DNA of 64,000 nucleotides from Rhodothermia bacterium. Lineage in GTDB: Bacteria > Bacteroidota > Rhodothermia > Balneolales > Balneolaceae. Positions 43,266 to 52,464 of the stretch are shown here, piece by piece. The translations under genes were made by a program, and so were the position numbers. Position 1 is the first letter of the stretch, and each line of letters begins with the position of its first letter. The notes under the pieces were generated by a model, which worked only from the letters and a program-made list of their open reading frames with translations, ran no database searches and had not been told where the DNA came from. Location of the stretch: assembly GCA_030427885.1 (NCBI GenBank), contig JAUICM010000004.1:455550-519549 (forward strand). Direction: 5' to 3'.

Positions 43266-44129
43266 TTGGCTGATACTATTAAAATAAAGTTTTGGGGAGT
43301 GAGGGGGTCTACTCCTTGCGCTAATTCTGAGAATATGGAGTTTGGTGGAAATACCACCTGCATTCAAATCATAGATAGCCGTTCTGAGGAGCTGCTGATC
43401 GCTGATTGTGGAACAGGCTTCAGGAATCTGGGTAATCAGCTTACCGACCACGAACATGATCTGAGGGGACGCATTTTTATTACTCATCCCCATTGGGATC
43501 ATCTTCAGGGGTTCCCATTCTTTAAGCCATTCTATGAGGAGAAGAACATGTTTCGGGTATATTTGCCTCCTCAGGAAAACGTAGGTTGTAAGGAGATCCT
43601 CCAGGGACATATGTCTAATACTTTTTTCCCGGTCACCATAGATATGCTGAACGCAGATATGGATTGTGAAACATTCTTGCCGGAGAAAATAAATTTCGAA
43701 GGATATTCAGTTAATTATATGTGGGCGAAGCACACCATTCCCACGGCAATGTTTAAGTTTAAATTTGAAGGAAAAACGATTGTATTTGCCCCTGACAATG
43801 AACTTCCCCTTGATGATTCGGAGGAATCATTAAAGTATATAAAAGAATTCCAGGAATTTGTTAGGGGGGTAGATGTTCTCATTCATGATGCACAATTCAA
43901 CAGAAAGCAACATTTGCAACGACAGGGATGGGGCCACTCTTGTTGGGAAAGCTTGATGGAATTGACGAAAGATCTTGGAATAGGGATACTTAGGCTGACG
44001 CATCATGATCCGGATAGTACGGACGCTCATTTATCTGAATTGGAAAGCTTTATTCAGAGTGAATTTTCAGCCGGCCATGGTGATATCGGGCTGGCGAAAG
44101 AAGGGCAGGAAATAACCCTGCCCCTTTAA
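43266..44129 (+). CDS. Metallo-beta-lactamase-fold hydrolase
   Basis: A 287-residue MBL-fold protein. FWGVRGSTPCANSENMEFGGNTTC at the start and THPHWDHLQGF (the HxHxDH metal motif) are typical of a group near cyclic-nucleotide phosphodiesterases and RNase Z-like enzymes. Further ligands are likely in AKHTIPT, IHDAQF and RLTHHDP. The substrate is unknown. The TTG at 43266 is the first good start. Confidence 0.88.
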   Translation: MADTIKIKFWGVRGSTPCANSENMEFGGNTTCIQIIDSRSEELLIADCGTGFRNLGNQLTDHEHDLRGRIFITHPHWDHLQGFPFFKPFYEEKNMFRVYLPPQENVGCKEILQGHMSNTFFPVTIDMLNADMDCETFLPEKINFEGYSVNYMWAKHTIPTAMFKFKFEGKTIVFAPDNELPLDDSEESLKYIKEFQEFVRGVDVLIHDAQFNRKQHLQRQGWGHSCWESLMELTKDLGIGILRLTHHDPDSTDAHLSELESFIQSEFSAGHGDIGLAKEGQEITLPL

Positions 44130-44141
44130 TAACATTACTTA

Positions 44142-44618
44142 TCAGAAGTAATATCTCACACCAATACCGCCGTCTACATCAAAGTCAGTATCAGGAACTA
44201 CTCCCAGTCCCGGAACCACTTCGATAAACAGATCGAGTGGTGCTTCCTGGAAAAGATAATTGAGGCCAACAGGGATGCGTGCACCTAGTCCGGTATTATT
44301 ATCTGCCAACCATAGAGATGCACCAACACCGTAATAAAGTGCCAGCTGTCCTTTCTCAACATTTAGCCATTTATGCCATACATAGTCCGTATGAACGCCA
44401 ATAGCGTCATTACCAGATAATGACCAGGTTAAGCCTGCATCAATCGCGGTTTTAGATCCCATCCAGTATTTGAAAGATAAACCAGTAGGTTCACCGACCA
44501 TTATACCCAGTCCCACTTGTCCTTTATCGGTTGAAGTTTGTGCTTGTACATCCTGAGTATTAAGTGTTAGTAGTAGCCCAAAAAATACTGCTGTTAATAA
44601 ATATTTAACTGAGTTCAT
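44142..44618 (-). CDS. Small outer-membrane beta-barrel protein
   Basis: A 158-residue exported protein. The signal peptide (MNSVKYLLTAVFFGLLLTLNTQDVQAQ) is followed by alternating strands rich in Gly and aromatic residues (GLGIMVGEPTGLSFKYW, GQLALYYGVGASLWL, PLDLFIEVVPGLGVV) and a C-terminal GIGVRYYF ending in Phe, the BAM recognition pattern. Eight strands would fit. No function can be assigned. Convergent with the MBL-fold gene. Confidence 0.82.
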   Translation of the reverse strand: MNSVKYLLTAVFFGLLLTLNTQDVQAQTSTDKGQVGLGIMVGEPTGLSFKYWMGSKTAIDAGLTWSLSGNDAIGVHTDYVWHKWLNVEKGQLALYYGVGASLWLADNNTGLGARIPVGLNYLFQEAPLDLFIEVVPGLGVVPDTDFDVDGGIGVRYYF

Positions 44619-44709
44619 TTTTCCTTGTGTTAGTTATTATTTTCAAGTTGAATCTTTTTTATAACCAAATTGTTCCATTTTCTATAAAACTGAGGAAATT
44701 AGAAAGTCA

Positions 44710-45318
44710 TTGAGCAGTAGCAAGTTAATCGTATTTGTAAGGAATCCTATAGCAGGAAAAGTAAAGACACGGCTGGCAAAAGCAGTAGGGGATAATGAGG
44801 CGCTGAATATTTACAGAATGTTGTTAAGGCATACTAAAAATCATGTTCTGAATGTCAATGCAGATAAAGAGGTCTCCTATTCAGAGAAAGTAGAACCTGA
44901 GGATGAGTGGGCGGGATCGTCATTTACTAAATCTATACAAAAGGGACAGGATCTGGGTGAACGAATGAAAAATGCCTTCAGAACAGGACTAACTCTAGAG
45001 GGTTTCGGTAAAGTAGTACTTATAGGAAGTGATTGTGCAGAACTAACAGACACGATTCTAGAAGAGGCCTTTGACATACTGAACAATAAGGATGTGGTTA
45101 TTGGTCCTGCAGTAGATGGCGGATACTACCTCATAGGAATGAGAAAATTCTTCCCAGAGGTATTTGATAAGATCAACTGGAGTACTTCCAGGGTATTTGA
45201 TCAGACCATTCAGAGAATCAATAAATATGGAGCAAGCTACAAGACCCTCGAATTATTGAGAGATGTGGACGAGTTAGAAGACTGGGAAAGAGTAAGGTCA
45301 GAGTTGGAGAGATCATGA
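44710..45318 (+). CDS. TIGR04282/DUF2064 glycosyltransferase-like protein
   Basis: A 202-residue nucleotidyl/glycosyl-transferase-fold protein. VFVRNPIAGKVKTRLAKAVGDNEAL, QKGQDLGERMKNAF, LIGSDCAELTDTILEEAF, VVIGPAVDGGYYLIGM and SRVFDQT are family hallmarks. The family was named for arsenosugar biosynthesis, but many members are found without arsenic genes. It has a TTG start and overlaps the next gene by four bases, forming the usual TIGR04282-TIGR04283 pair. Confidence 0.9.
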   Translation: MSSSKLIVFVRNPIAGKVKTRLAKAVGDNEALNIYRMLLRHTKNHVLNVNADKEVSYSEKVEPEDEWAGSSFTKSIQKGQDLGERMKNAFRTGLTLEGFGKVVLIGSDCAELTDTILEEAFDILNNKDVVIGPAVDGGYYLIGMRKFFPEVFDKINWSTSRVFDQTIQRINKYGASYKTLELLRDVDELEDWERVRSELERS

Positions 45319-45998
45319 TCAGCATTATCATTCCAGTACTTAATGAAGAAGATGAGGTAAAAGACCTTATCGAACATTTGTTTTCATGTGATGATATTCA
45401 TGATCAGGAGATCATATTCGTGGATGGAGGAAGTTCCGATACTACAATTGAAAAAATAGAAGATGAAGGGTTAAAGGTGTGTATCAGTCCGGAAAGAGGA
45501 AGGGCAAGACAAATGAATTATGGTGCAAAAAATGCGTTCGGGGAGATTCTTTTTTTCCTGCATTCAGACACAAAACCGCCCACAAATTTCATAACATTGA
45601 TCAATGACGCAGTTAAAAGTGGATTCGGGGCCGGGTGTTTCAGATTGACATTTGATTCAAAGCACCCGGTATTGAACTTCTACAGCTGGTTTACAAAATT
45701 CGATATAGACTATTTCAGGTTCGGCGACCAGGGCTTGTTTATTACAGCAGAACTTTTTAATAATATTGATGGTTATGATGTGCGCCACCTGGTCATGGAA
45801 GATCAGCATATGGTCAGGCGGGTGAAGAGATGCTCAGTTTTCAAGATTATTAATGCAGATATAGTAACCTCTGCGCGCAAATATCATAAAAATGGCGTTG
45901 TTCGGTTACAATTTATTTTTATAGTGATTGTATTCTTGTACTACTTTGGAGTATCTCAGGAAGGGCTTATAGAGTACTATAAGTCGAAACTCAGGTAA
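45315..45998 (+). CDS. TIGR04283 family 2-type glycosyltransferase
   Basis: A 227-residue GT-A glycosyltransferase. ISIIIPVLNEEDEV, IIFVDGGSSDTT, GRARQMNYGAKNAFGEILFFLHSDTKPP (DXD-type HSDT) and FRFGDQGLFI are present. A C-terminal hydrophobic segment (FIFIVIVFLYYFGV) may bind the membrane. It is translationally coupled to the DUF2064 gene; the acceptor is unknown. Confidence 0.9.
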   Translation: MISIIIPVLNEEDEVKDLIEHLFSCDDIHDQEIIFVDGGSSDTTIEKIEDEGLKVCISPERGRARQMNYGAKNAFGEILFFLHSDTKPPTNFITLINDAVKSGFGAGCFRLTFDSKHPVLNFYSWFTKFDIDYFRFGDQGLFITAELFNNIDGYDVRHLVMEDQHMVRRVKRCSVFKIINADIVTSARKYHKNGVVRLQFIFIVIVFLYYFGVSQEGLIEYYKSKLR

Positions 45999-46023
45999 CC
46001 AATATTATGTAAGTGTAAAATCA

Positions 46024-46065
46024 CCTCATAGATTATGAGGTTGATTGCTAAGATGTCTATCTTAG
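46024..46065 (+). promoter_or_regulatory. Two tandem perfect hairpins before the secretion cluster
   Basis: CCTCATA-GAT-TATGAGG (46024-46040) and CTAAGAT-GTCT-ATCTTAG (46048-46065) lie just upstream of the TTG at 46091. Neither has a following T run, so they may be operators or an mRNA leader rather than a terminator. Confidence 0.5.
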
Positions 46066-46090
46066 AACTCAATTAAAGTTAGCGATACAT

Positions 46091-48211
46091 TTGAAGTATT
46101 ATTTGTTTCTCCTTATCGCCGTCTTATGCAGTACTGACCTTTATGCACAGGCAACTTTTGAACGTGCAGAGACGGATGCAGGTGTTTTTGGACTCTCAAT
46201 AACGAATTTTGGTACCCTCGGTAAACCGGATGTGCGGAATAACCCGGAGGGTGGTTCAAGTATGAGGTATCCGAACAGCACAGGTACAGAACACTTGTTT
46301 GAAGCAGGGATTTGGATAGGTGCATTGTATAATAACTCTCAGCTAAGAGTTTCTACGGCATCTGTAACAACAAGCGGTGGATATGCACGAGGTGCTGCAG
46401 GATTTGAGTTTACCGCTGATGCTCCGATCACTCGCAGAAGTACCAACCCGAATGACGAATTTTATTCTCCATTTTCTGTAGGTGAGCAGGATATTATCGC
46501 AGAATTTACCGATCGGCGAAGAGATATTAATGGAACTCCTATAAACGATCATAATAATCCGCTGTATGCAGATGTACGGTTAGAGAGCTACAACTGGAGT
46601 TTCCCATTCACTGAAAACTTTACCATCCTCAGATATGATATCACCAATAATAGTGATCAGTATGCTGCAGGTGCTACCTGGGATAGTGTGTTTATTGGTA
46701 TGTATGCCGATCTGGTAGTTCGGAATGTTAATACAGCAACAGAAACCGGCGGAGAATTTTTCAATAAGAATGGACTTGGGTATCTCGACTCGCTATACAC
46801 TGCTTATGTTTTTGATGCGGGTTCCCCGGATAACCCATCGATTAATACCTATGGGGCGATGTCCATTATAGGAGCAGAGTACCGGGGAGAATATTTCCAC
46901 CCGTCCAATACCGAAAGATTGCAATCGAAAGGCTATAATGCTCCGTTTGTGGATCCAAGCTACTGGTTGTTCAGTTCTGGAACGGGACCTTATGTAAGGC
47001 CAAATTCAGATCTGCAGAGATATGAGCGAATGGCAACGAAATTTCCTCTGGATTCTTTAAATGGTTCTGAAACTATCAGAGAGCAACTTCGGGAAGACGG
47101 ACAAACAGGTGCGGGGAATTACATTTCAATGTTATCAATTGGACCAATTCCATCTGTGGCCCCGGGAGAAACCATAAGTATTTACTTTGCTTTTTCAGCT
47201 GCACTCAAACCGGAACAATATCAGGGGCCAACCGGGAAAAAAGTTGACACTGAGGAATCCAGGGAAGAACTACTCCAGACCATTAATTCGATAAACCGGG
47301 TTTACAGGGGAGAAGACAGGAATAACAATGGTGTACTTGATCCGGGTGAAGACACGAACGGAGACGGAGTATTGACTCGGTACCTATTCCCTACACCACC
47401 TGATAGCCCAAAAATGAGGGTAGAACTTAATGCCGGTAAAGTAACGTTATACTGGGATAAAACTGCAGAGAGATCGATAGACCGTGTTTCTGGTGAAATG
47501 GATTTTGAGGGGTATCGAATATATCGTTCAGAAATAGGCGAGGACCTGAACCCAAATACCAGAATGATCCGTGAATTCGATACAGATAGTAACCAGATAG
47601 GGTACAACACTGGATTTGATGCGATTCTATTATCCCAGCCAAAGATCTTTGCAGATGAAGACACCACTACTTATTACTATGCCTACGAGCTAAATGATAT
47701 GCTGAGTGGCTGGCAGTATGAGCTGTCCGTTACCGCTTTTGACAGAGGAAGTGAAGTATTTGAGGTTTCTACCCTGGAATCAAGCCCGAATGTAAATGCA
47801 GTTAGAGTATTTCCTGGTACACCTGCTAACGAGAACTTCGGTAGTGATGAAGAACAATATCAGGTGGGTGTTTATCCAAACCCATATCGTGTGAACGCAG
47901 CATGGGATGGAACGCTAGAGTCAGAACGGAAGCTTTATTTTTATAATCTACCCGCAAGATCGGAAGTAAGGATATACAGTGTTGCAGGAGAAATCATAGC
48001 AGAGTTTACTCATGATTCGGATACATATAATGGAGATATAGGCTGGTTTTCAAGTTTCAGCGATGATCCCCGGGTAATGCCTGGCGGTGAACATGCCTGG
48101 GACCTTCAATCGAAAGCCAATCAGATCTTAAGCACGGGTCTATACCTGTACACCGTGAAAGATTTATCCTCAGGAGAGATACAAACAGGTAAAATCGTAA
48201 TCATAAAATAA
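46091..48211 (+). CDS. Secreted protein with T9SS-like C-terminus, first gene of surface cluster
   Basis: A 706-residue exported protein. The signal peptide is KYYLFLLIAVLCSTDLYAQ. The N-terminal 400 residues have no family I recognise. DRNNNGVLDPGEDTNGDGVL near residue 415 looks like a calcium-binding loop. A fibronectin III-like part follows (VTLYWDKTAERSID, FEGYRIYRSEIGED). The end has VGVYPNPYRVNAAWDG, LYFYNLPARSEVRIYSVAGEII and LYLYTVKDLSSGEIQTGKIVIIK, a T9SS-type CTD variant. TTG start. It is followed 10 bases later by another exported protein. Confidence 0.8.
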   Translation: MKYYLFLLIAVLCSTDLYAQATFERAETDAGVFGLSITNFGTLGKPDVRNNPEGGSSMRYPNSTGTEHLFEAGIWIGALYNNSQLRVSTASVTTSGGYARGAAGFEFTADAPITRRSTNPNDEFYSPFSVGEQDIIAEFTDRRRDINGTPINDHNNPLYADVRLESYNWSFPFTENFTILRYDITNNSDQYAAGATWDSVFIGMYADLVVRNVNTATETGGEFFNKNGLGYLDSLYTAYVFDAGSPDNPSINTYGAMSIIGAEYRGEYFHPSNTERLQSKGYNAPFVDPSYWLFSSGTGPYVRPNSDLQRYERMATKFPLDSLNGSETIREQLREDGQTGAGNYISMLSIGPIPSVAPGETISIYFAFSAALKPEQYQGPTGKKVDTEESREELLQTINSINRVYRGEDRNNNGVLDPGEDTNGDGVLTRYLFPTPPDSPKMRVELNAGKVTLYWDKTAERSIDRVSGEMDFEGYRIYRSEIGEDLNPNTRMIREFDTDSNQIGYNTGFDAILLSQPKIFADEDTTTYYYAYELNDMLSGWQYELSVTAFDRGSEVFEVSTLESSPNVNAVRVFPGTPANENFGSDEEQYQVGVYPNPYRVNAAWDGTLESERKLYFYNLPARSEVRIYSVAGEIIAEFTHDSDTYNGDIGWFSSFSDDPRVMPGGEHAWDLQSKANQILSTGLYLYTVKDLSSGEIQTGKIVIIK

Positions 48212-48221
48212 ATACTTAACT

Positions 48222-50876
48222 ATGAAAAGATTGATACAATTTACTTTTTTACTTGCTGGTTTTATGCTTGGGTCTTCCCAGGTTATGGCTCAGCAGGTTG
48301 TTAGCATCAGTGAACTGAATGCGTATGATGATTTAACAGAGTTTGATGCCTCTGTTATGTCTTCACATCCCTTAGTTGGAACTAATGTTCAGTTTACTGC
48401 AGTGGTAGTGTCCTACCCACAAAGTTCTGGACTTGCAACACCAACTGACGACAATGGTGATGGCGTAATTGACCGAATCAGTCGTATCCACGTATTCGTA
48501 ACGGATACAGCGGCGGTAACAGAAGGTCGCGCAGGTATGTCTATTCAACTCGTAGAATCAGATTATACCTTACTTGAGGGGCTGGTTAGAGGAGATGTGG
48601 TCACTTTTACTGGTGCACTGAGTTTTTTCAATGCCACTTCTCAAATGACTGTGGAAACTGTAGATGTTTTGGGTAACGTAAATGCAGAATATCCAGATTA
48701 TGCTGGTCTTTTAGATCCTTGGGAAATAACAGCTGATGAACTCAATACACTGAATGCTGATGGGACTCATGAGATCAATATTGCCAATTACAGTAAATAT
48801 AATGGGGCATATGTAAAGCTTACTAATGCTACTGTAAGTAATGTATCTACTGGTGACCGTCCTGACTGGGCTGTTAATAATAACGGATCTAGAGTTTACG
48901 TGTATGATACTTCGCTGAGATTCAGAAATGACCGGGTTGCTTATCTTCCTTCTTATAACTATCGCCATGGAGACGACCCTGAATTTGTACCACCAGTACC
49001 TGGTGCAGTAGTGAATTTGAGTGGTTTCGTAAATCTTGTGGGAGATGATCCAGATGGAAACGTAGCTCCTGATAAGCAAGCATTCAGTATCAATCCATTT
49101 GAGGATGGTGTGCTGTGGACAGGTGGTGAGCGATTTGAAGATGGAGAAACTATTCCCGGTGTCGGCGTTCTTGACTGGCCAAGTGATCTTGAGATCGTAG
49201 GTCTTCCACCGGTATTCTCAGAAGCGATGCTTTCTGACTCAACTGCCGGTTCTTCCGACGATATTACTGTAAGTGTGAATGTAGTAGGAGCAAATGCTAA
49301 GACTGTAACCAGTGTGGATATGGTGTATATGACTTCGGATACTACTGATACTCTTTCAATGACAGCCGCAGGAGATGTATATAGTGCTGTTATTCCAGCA
49401 CAGCCTAATTTTACTGCCGTGTCATTCTACTTTATTGCTACTGATAGTGATGGATTGGTTGGTCGAGATCCAATTGCAGGTAACTACGGATACTTTGTTC
49501 AGGATGGAGCGATCAATACAATTTCTCTGATCCAGACTACCCCTGATGGCGGTCCTGGTGCAAGTCCGGTTGCAGGAGCAGGTGTACTCGAGTATGATCT
49601 TACGGGAATGATTGTAGCTGATAATGCTACTGATGGAGTGATTATACTTCAGGATACAGCTGCAGCATGGAGTGGTATTTTCCTTGAGCATACTACAGAA
49701 ACTGATGCCTTACTAAGAGGTGATGAGATCACTGTTACAGCTGCAGAAATAGTTGAAGCTGCAGTGGCAAGTAACTCTCTGACTTTAAGCCAGATGACTA
49801 ATATCACTTTCACAAAAAACAGTTCCGGGAATGATATTGAGTCTGTAATACCTACTATTACCACTGATACAGTTATCGTACTAACCCAAAATGGAGAGCT
49901 CGAAAACTATGAAGGAATGGTTGTTAAGTTCGATAAAGTGGAAGTAATTGATCGTGGAAATTATGGGGAGTACACCCTTAGAAACATTGGTGCTGACTCT
50001 ACATCGGGTGCTATCTTTAATGAAGATATCCGGGCAAGCGGAACCATCGGTGATGTTAATGTAAGTTATGACTTCAATCACGCGATCAGAATGGGCGTTA
50101 CTATGGATGCATATGCAGTAGTAGCGGCGTCATTCGGTGCTCCTAAATTCCACCCTAGAAACGCTACAGATTTCGTTGCTGAGGATGGTAATGCATTTAC
50201 TCCGGTACTTGATTTCCCACTTACAGCACCCGTTGATAGCGCGGAAGTATCAATTCTGGATAATGTTGAGTTTGCCTGGACTGCAACAGAAGATTTCGAC
50301 GGCGATGACGTGAGCTACATGTTTGCGATTTATTCAGCGGCAGATACTTCTCTGCTTTCGATGACTGATGCAATTGAAGGGACTTCAGTGACTTTCACAG
50401 CGGTTGAAGTAGATAGCTTCCTGGTTGCTGAAGGGATTGCTGATGGTGATACTGGAGAATTCCTCTGGACCGTAATGGTTACCGATGGTTCTGATACCCT
50501 GCAGGTTCATGGAGCATATGGCAACTTTGGCGATGACTTCATGCCATTATTCAGAACTATCATGATCACCAATTCACTGGAGGTTTCGAATGAGGAGCTG
50601 GGAGGACCACTTGAGTTTGAGCTTAAGCAAAACTATCCGAATCCATTCAACCCTACAACAAATATCAATTTCAGTTTACCACAATCAAGCAAAGTAACAC
50701 TTACTGTATTCGATATGCTTGGTCGTAAAGTGGCAACATTAATTGATGGAAAGCAAATGCAGGCAGCTAAACATTCTGTAAAATTCAATGCATCAGCTCT
50801 TGCGAGCGGTATGTATATCTACAGGATCGAAGCAGGTACATTTGTGAGCACCCGTAAAATGATGCTTATAAAATAA
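48222..50876 (+). CDS. Secreted T9SS cargo protein with OB-like domains
   Basis: An 884-residue exported protein. The signal peptide ends near VMAQ. Two segments (about 45-240 and 440-650) read like repeated small beta-barrels: for example LLEGLVRGDVVTFTGALSFF and LLRGDEITVTAAEIVEAAVASNSL, which recall OB-fold domains in other secreted proteins. A beta-sandwich follows. The C-terminus has LKQNYPNPFNPTTNINFSLP, VFDMLGRKVATL and ALASGMYIYRIEAG, a full T9SS type A domain. Its function is unknown. A strong hairpin terminator separates it from the next gene. Confidence 0.82.
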   Translation: MKRLIQFTFLLAGFMLGSSQVMAQQVVSISELNAYDDLTEFDASVMSSHPLVGTNVQFTAVVVSYPQSSGLATPTDDNGDGVIDRISRIHVFVTDTAAVTEGRAGMSIQLVESDYTLLEGLVRGDVVTFTGALSFFNATSQMTVETVDVLGNVNAEYPDYAGLLDPWEITADELNTLNADGTHEINIANYSKYNGAYVKLTNATVSNVSTGDRPDWAVNNNGSRVYVYDTSLRFRNDRVAYLPSYNYRHGDDPEFVPPVPGAVVNLSGFVNLVGDDPDGNVAPDKQAFSINPFEDGVLWTGGERFEDGETIPGVGVLDWPSDLEIVGLPPVFSEAMLSDSTAGSSDDITVSVNVVGANAKTVTSVDMVYMTSDTTDTLSMTAAGDVYSAVIPAQPNFTAVSFYFIATDSDGLVGRDPIAGNYGYFVQDGAINTISLIQTTPDGGPGASPVAGAGVLEYDLTGMIVADNATDGVIILQDTAAAWSGIFLEHTTETDALLRGDEITVTAAEIVEAAVASNSLTLSQMTNITFTKNSSGNDIESVIPTITTDTVIVLTQNGELENYEGMVVKFDKVEVIDRGNYGEYTLRNIGADSTSGAIFNEDIRASGTIGDVNVSYDFNHAIRMGVTMDAYAVVAASFGAPKFHPRNATDFVAEDGNAFTPVLDFPLTAPVDSAEVSILDNVEFAWTATEDFDGDDVSYMFAIYSAADTSLLSMTDAIEGTSVTFTAVEVDSFLVAEGIADGDTGEFLWTVMVTDGSDTLQVHGAYGNFGDDFMPLFRTIMITNSLEVSNEELGGPLEFELKQNYPNPFNPTTNINFSLPQSSKVTLTVFDMLGRKVATLIDGKQMQAAKHSVKFNASALASGMYIYRIEAGTFVSTRKMMLIK

Positions 50877-50891
50877 GTTTGAATATTAGAT

Positions 50892-50928
50892 CCGGTGCCA
50901 CCTGTTGTGGCACCGGGTTTTAATTTTT
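50892..50928 (+). terminator. Rho-independent terminator or attenuator inside surface cluster
   Basis: CCGGTGCCAC pairs perfectly with GTGGCACCGG around CTGTT, followed by GTTTTAATTTTT. It falls between the 884-residue gene and the 507-residue lipoprotein gene. Confidence 0.87.
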
Positions 50929-50940
50929 AGATCTCTTTAG

Positions 50941-52464
50941 TTGAATTCCAGAATCCATATCATACTATTTGTCGTTTTTGCGACGCTTATTTCTTCATGT
51001 AAGGATACTTACACTGGTAGCTATGTGGAAAATCAGGCACCAAAAACCTTCCTTACTGTTGAAAAAATAAACCGTGAAGGAGAATTCCGTTTATCAAGCC
51101 AGATCAACATTAGTTGGTGGGGTAACGATAGCGACGGATATATCATTGGCTATGAGTACGCGATCAATGATACTTCAGAAGGAGCATGGAAATTCACTAC
51201 AAAAACAGACAGCACTTTTATTCTGCCTATTACACCAGGTAATTCACAGGATGACGTACTCTTTAAGATCAGGGCAGTAGACAATGACAATGCCAAAGAT
51301 CCGGTTGGAGCGAGGTTGATCTATCCAATAGTAAATAGCGACCCAACCGTATCTTTAAATCTGAATGAGACACCGCCAGACACATTATTTTCGGTAGCAA
51401 GTTTTGGCTGGACGATTAGTGATCCCGATGGACTTGGGAATATCCAGTCTACAGAAGTGGCAGTTAATGATACTATAAATGGATGGGTACCGATCCCAAT
51501 TCCATCAGGCGATGACAGGGTTTTTATAAATCTGGAAGTTGATAACAGTACAACAGGTATTAAGACCGCCGAAGTTTTTCTTGGTCGAAGTTACTCGACA
51601 TCAGTTGATATTGCAGTTTCCGGTCTGGAAGTAGGAGCCTTAAATACCTTTTATGTGAGAACTACGGATGCTGCTGGTGCAGTTAGCGAAATGGACTCGG
51701 TTTCGTGGTTCATCAAGCAAAGAACCTCAAATACATTATTTCTGAACGATTATTCGGGAAATAATTCACTGCCCTCACAAAGCTTCCATTTGAATCTTTT
51801 ACAGCAGAATGGAATAAACCCGGATGTTTGGATAATCAATGATGGTGATGTAACTCAAGGTAAGGTATCAATCTCTGAAGCCTTCCCAAAAACATTGGAT
51901 CCTACCCTGACAAGAACCTTGGATGACTGGGATAATATTTACTGGATATCAAATGATATTGATCGGAATATTACCTATGTACTTGAAATCGGAAACAGAT
52001 TTTTCAGCAATGATGGAAAGATGTTTGTGAATATCCCAATGAAGAGTATATCTCAGGGTGATGAGATATTTAATTTCCTTCCGGTTGATTCTATTGGGGT
52101 ACTTAAATCGGGTCAGGCTGATTTTCAGTTGAACGGACAGACTGATGTACTCCCTCAGTTCAAGGTGAATTCTACAGATACATCAGCAGTGGTATTAAAA
52201 ACCAGTCGTAGAATGACCAGCTTATATCCTTTAAAACCTGCTTCAGGTGCTACACTATTGTATGAAACAGACTTTAAAGTACGAACGGTACTTGGTACAA
52301 CCCTGGATTACACAAAAGATCAGGCTGTTGGGATAGAAAACGCAGAAAAGAATGTGATCTACTTCAGTTTGGAGTTACCCAATGTGGATGGAAATGGAAA
52401 CCTGGCTGATATGATCGATGAATTATTGATCGGCAGATTGAATTTTACAAAGGATACGCCATGA
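50941..52464 (+). CDS. Lipoprotein with fibronectin-like domains and an unrecognised C-terminal domain
   Basis: A 507-residue lipoprotein (lipobox LISSC, C20). A fibronectin III-like region (INISWWGNDSDGYIIGYEYAIND, VLFKIRAVDNDNA, LNTFYVRTTDAAGAVSEMDSVSW) leads into a mixed alpha/beta segment from about 265 (NTLFLNDYSGNNS, NPDVWIINDG, WDNIYWISND, FFSNDGKMFVNIPM) that recalls flavodoxin-like or amidotransferase-like folds without catalytic residues I can name. TTG start right after a terminator. It overlaps the TonB receptor gene by four bases, so the two products are probably partners; it occupies the place where a SusD-like gene is often found. Confidence 0.75.
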   Translation: MNSRIHIILFVVFATLISSCKDTYTGSYVENQAPKTFLTVEKINREGEFRLSSQINISWWGNDSDGYIIGYEYAINDTSEGAWKFTTKTDSTFILPITPGNSQDDVLFKIRAVDNDNAKDPVGARLIYPIVNSDPTVSLNLNETPPDTLFSVASFGWTISDPDGLGNIQSTEVAVNDTINGWVPIPIPSGDDRVFINLEVDNSTTGIKTAEVFLGRSYSTSVDIAVSGLEVGALNTFYVRTTDAAGAVSEMDSVSWFIKQRTSNTLFLNDYSGNNSLPSQSFHLNLLQQNGINPDVWIINDGDVTQGKVSISEAFPKTLDPTLTRTLDDWDNIYWISNDIDRNITYVLEIGNRFFSNDGKMFVNIPMKSISQGDEIFNFLPVDSIGVLKSGQADFQLNGQTDVLPQFKVNSTDTSAVVLKTSRRMTSLYPLKPASGATLLYETDFKVRTVLGTTLDYTKDQAVGIENAEKNVIYFSLELPNVDGNGNLADMIDELLIGRLNFTKDTP

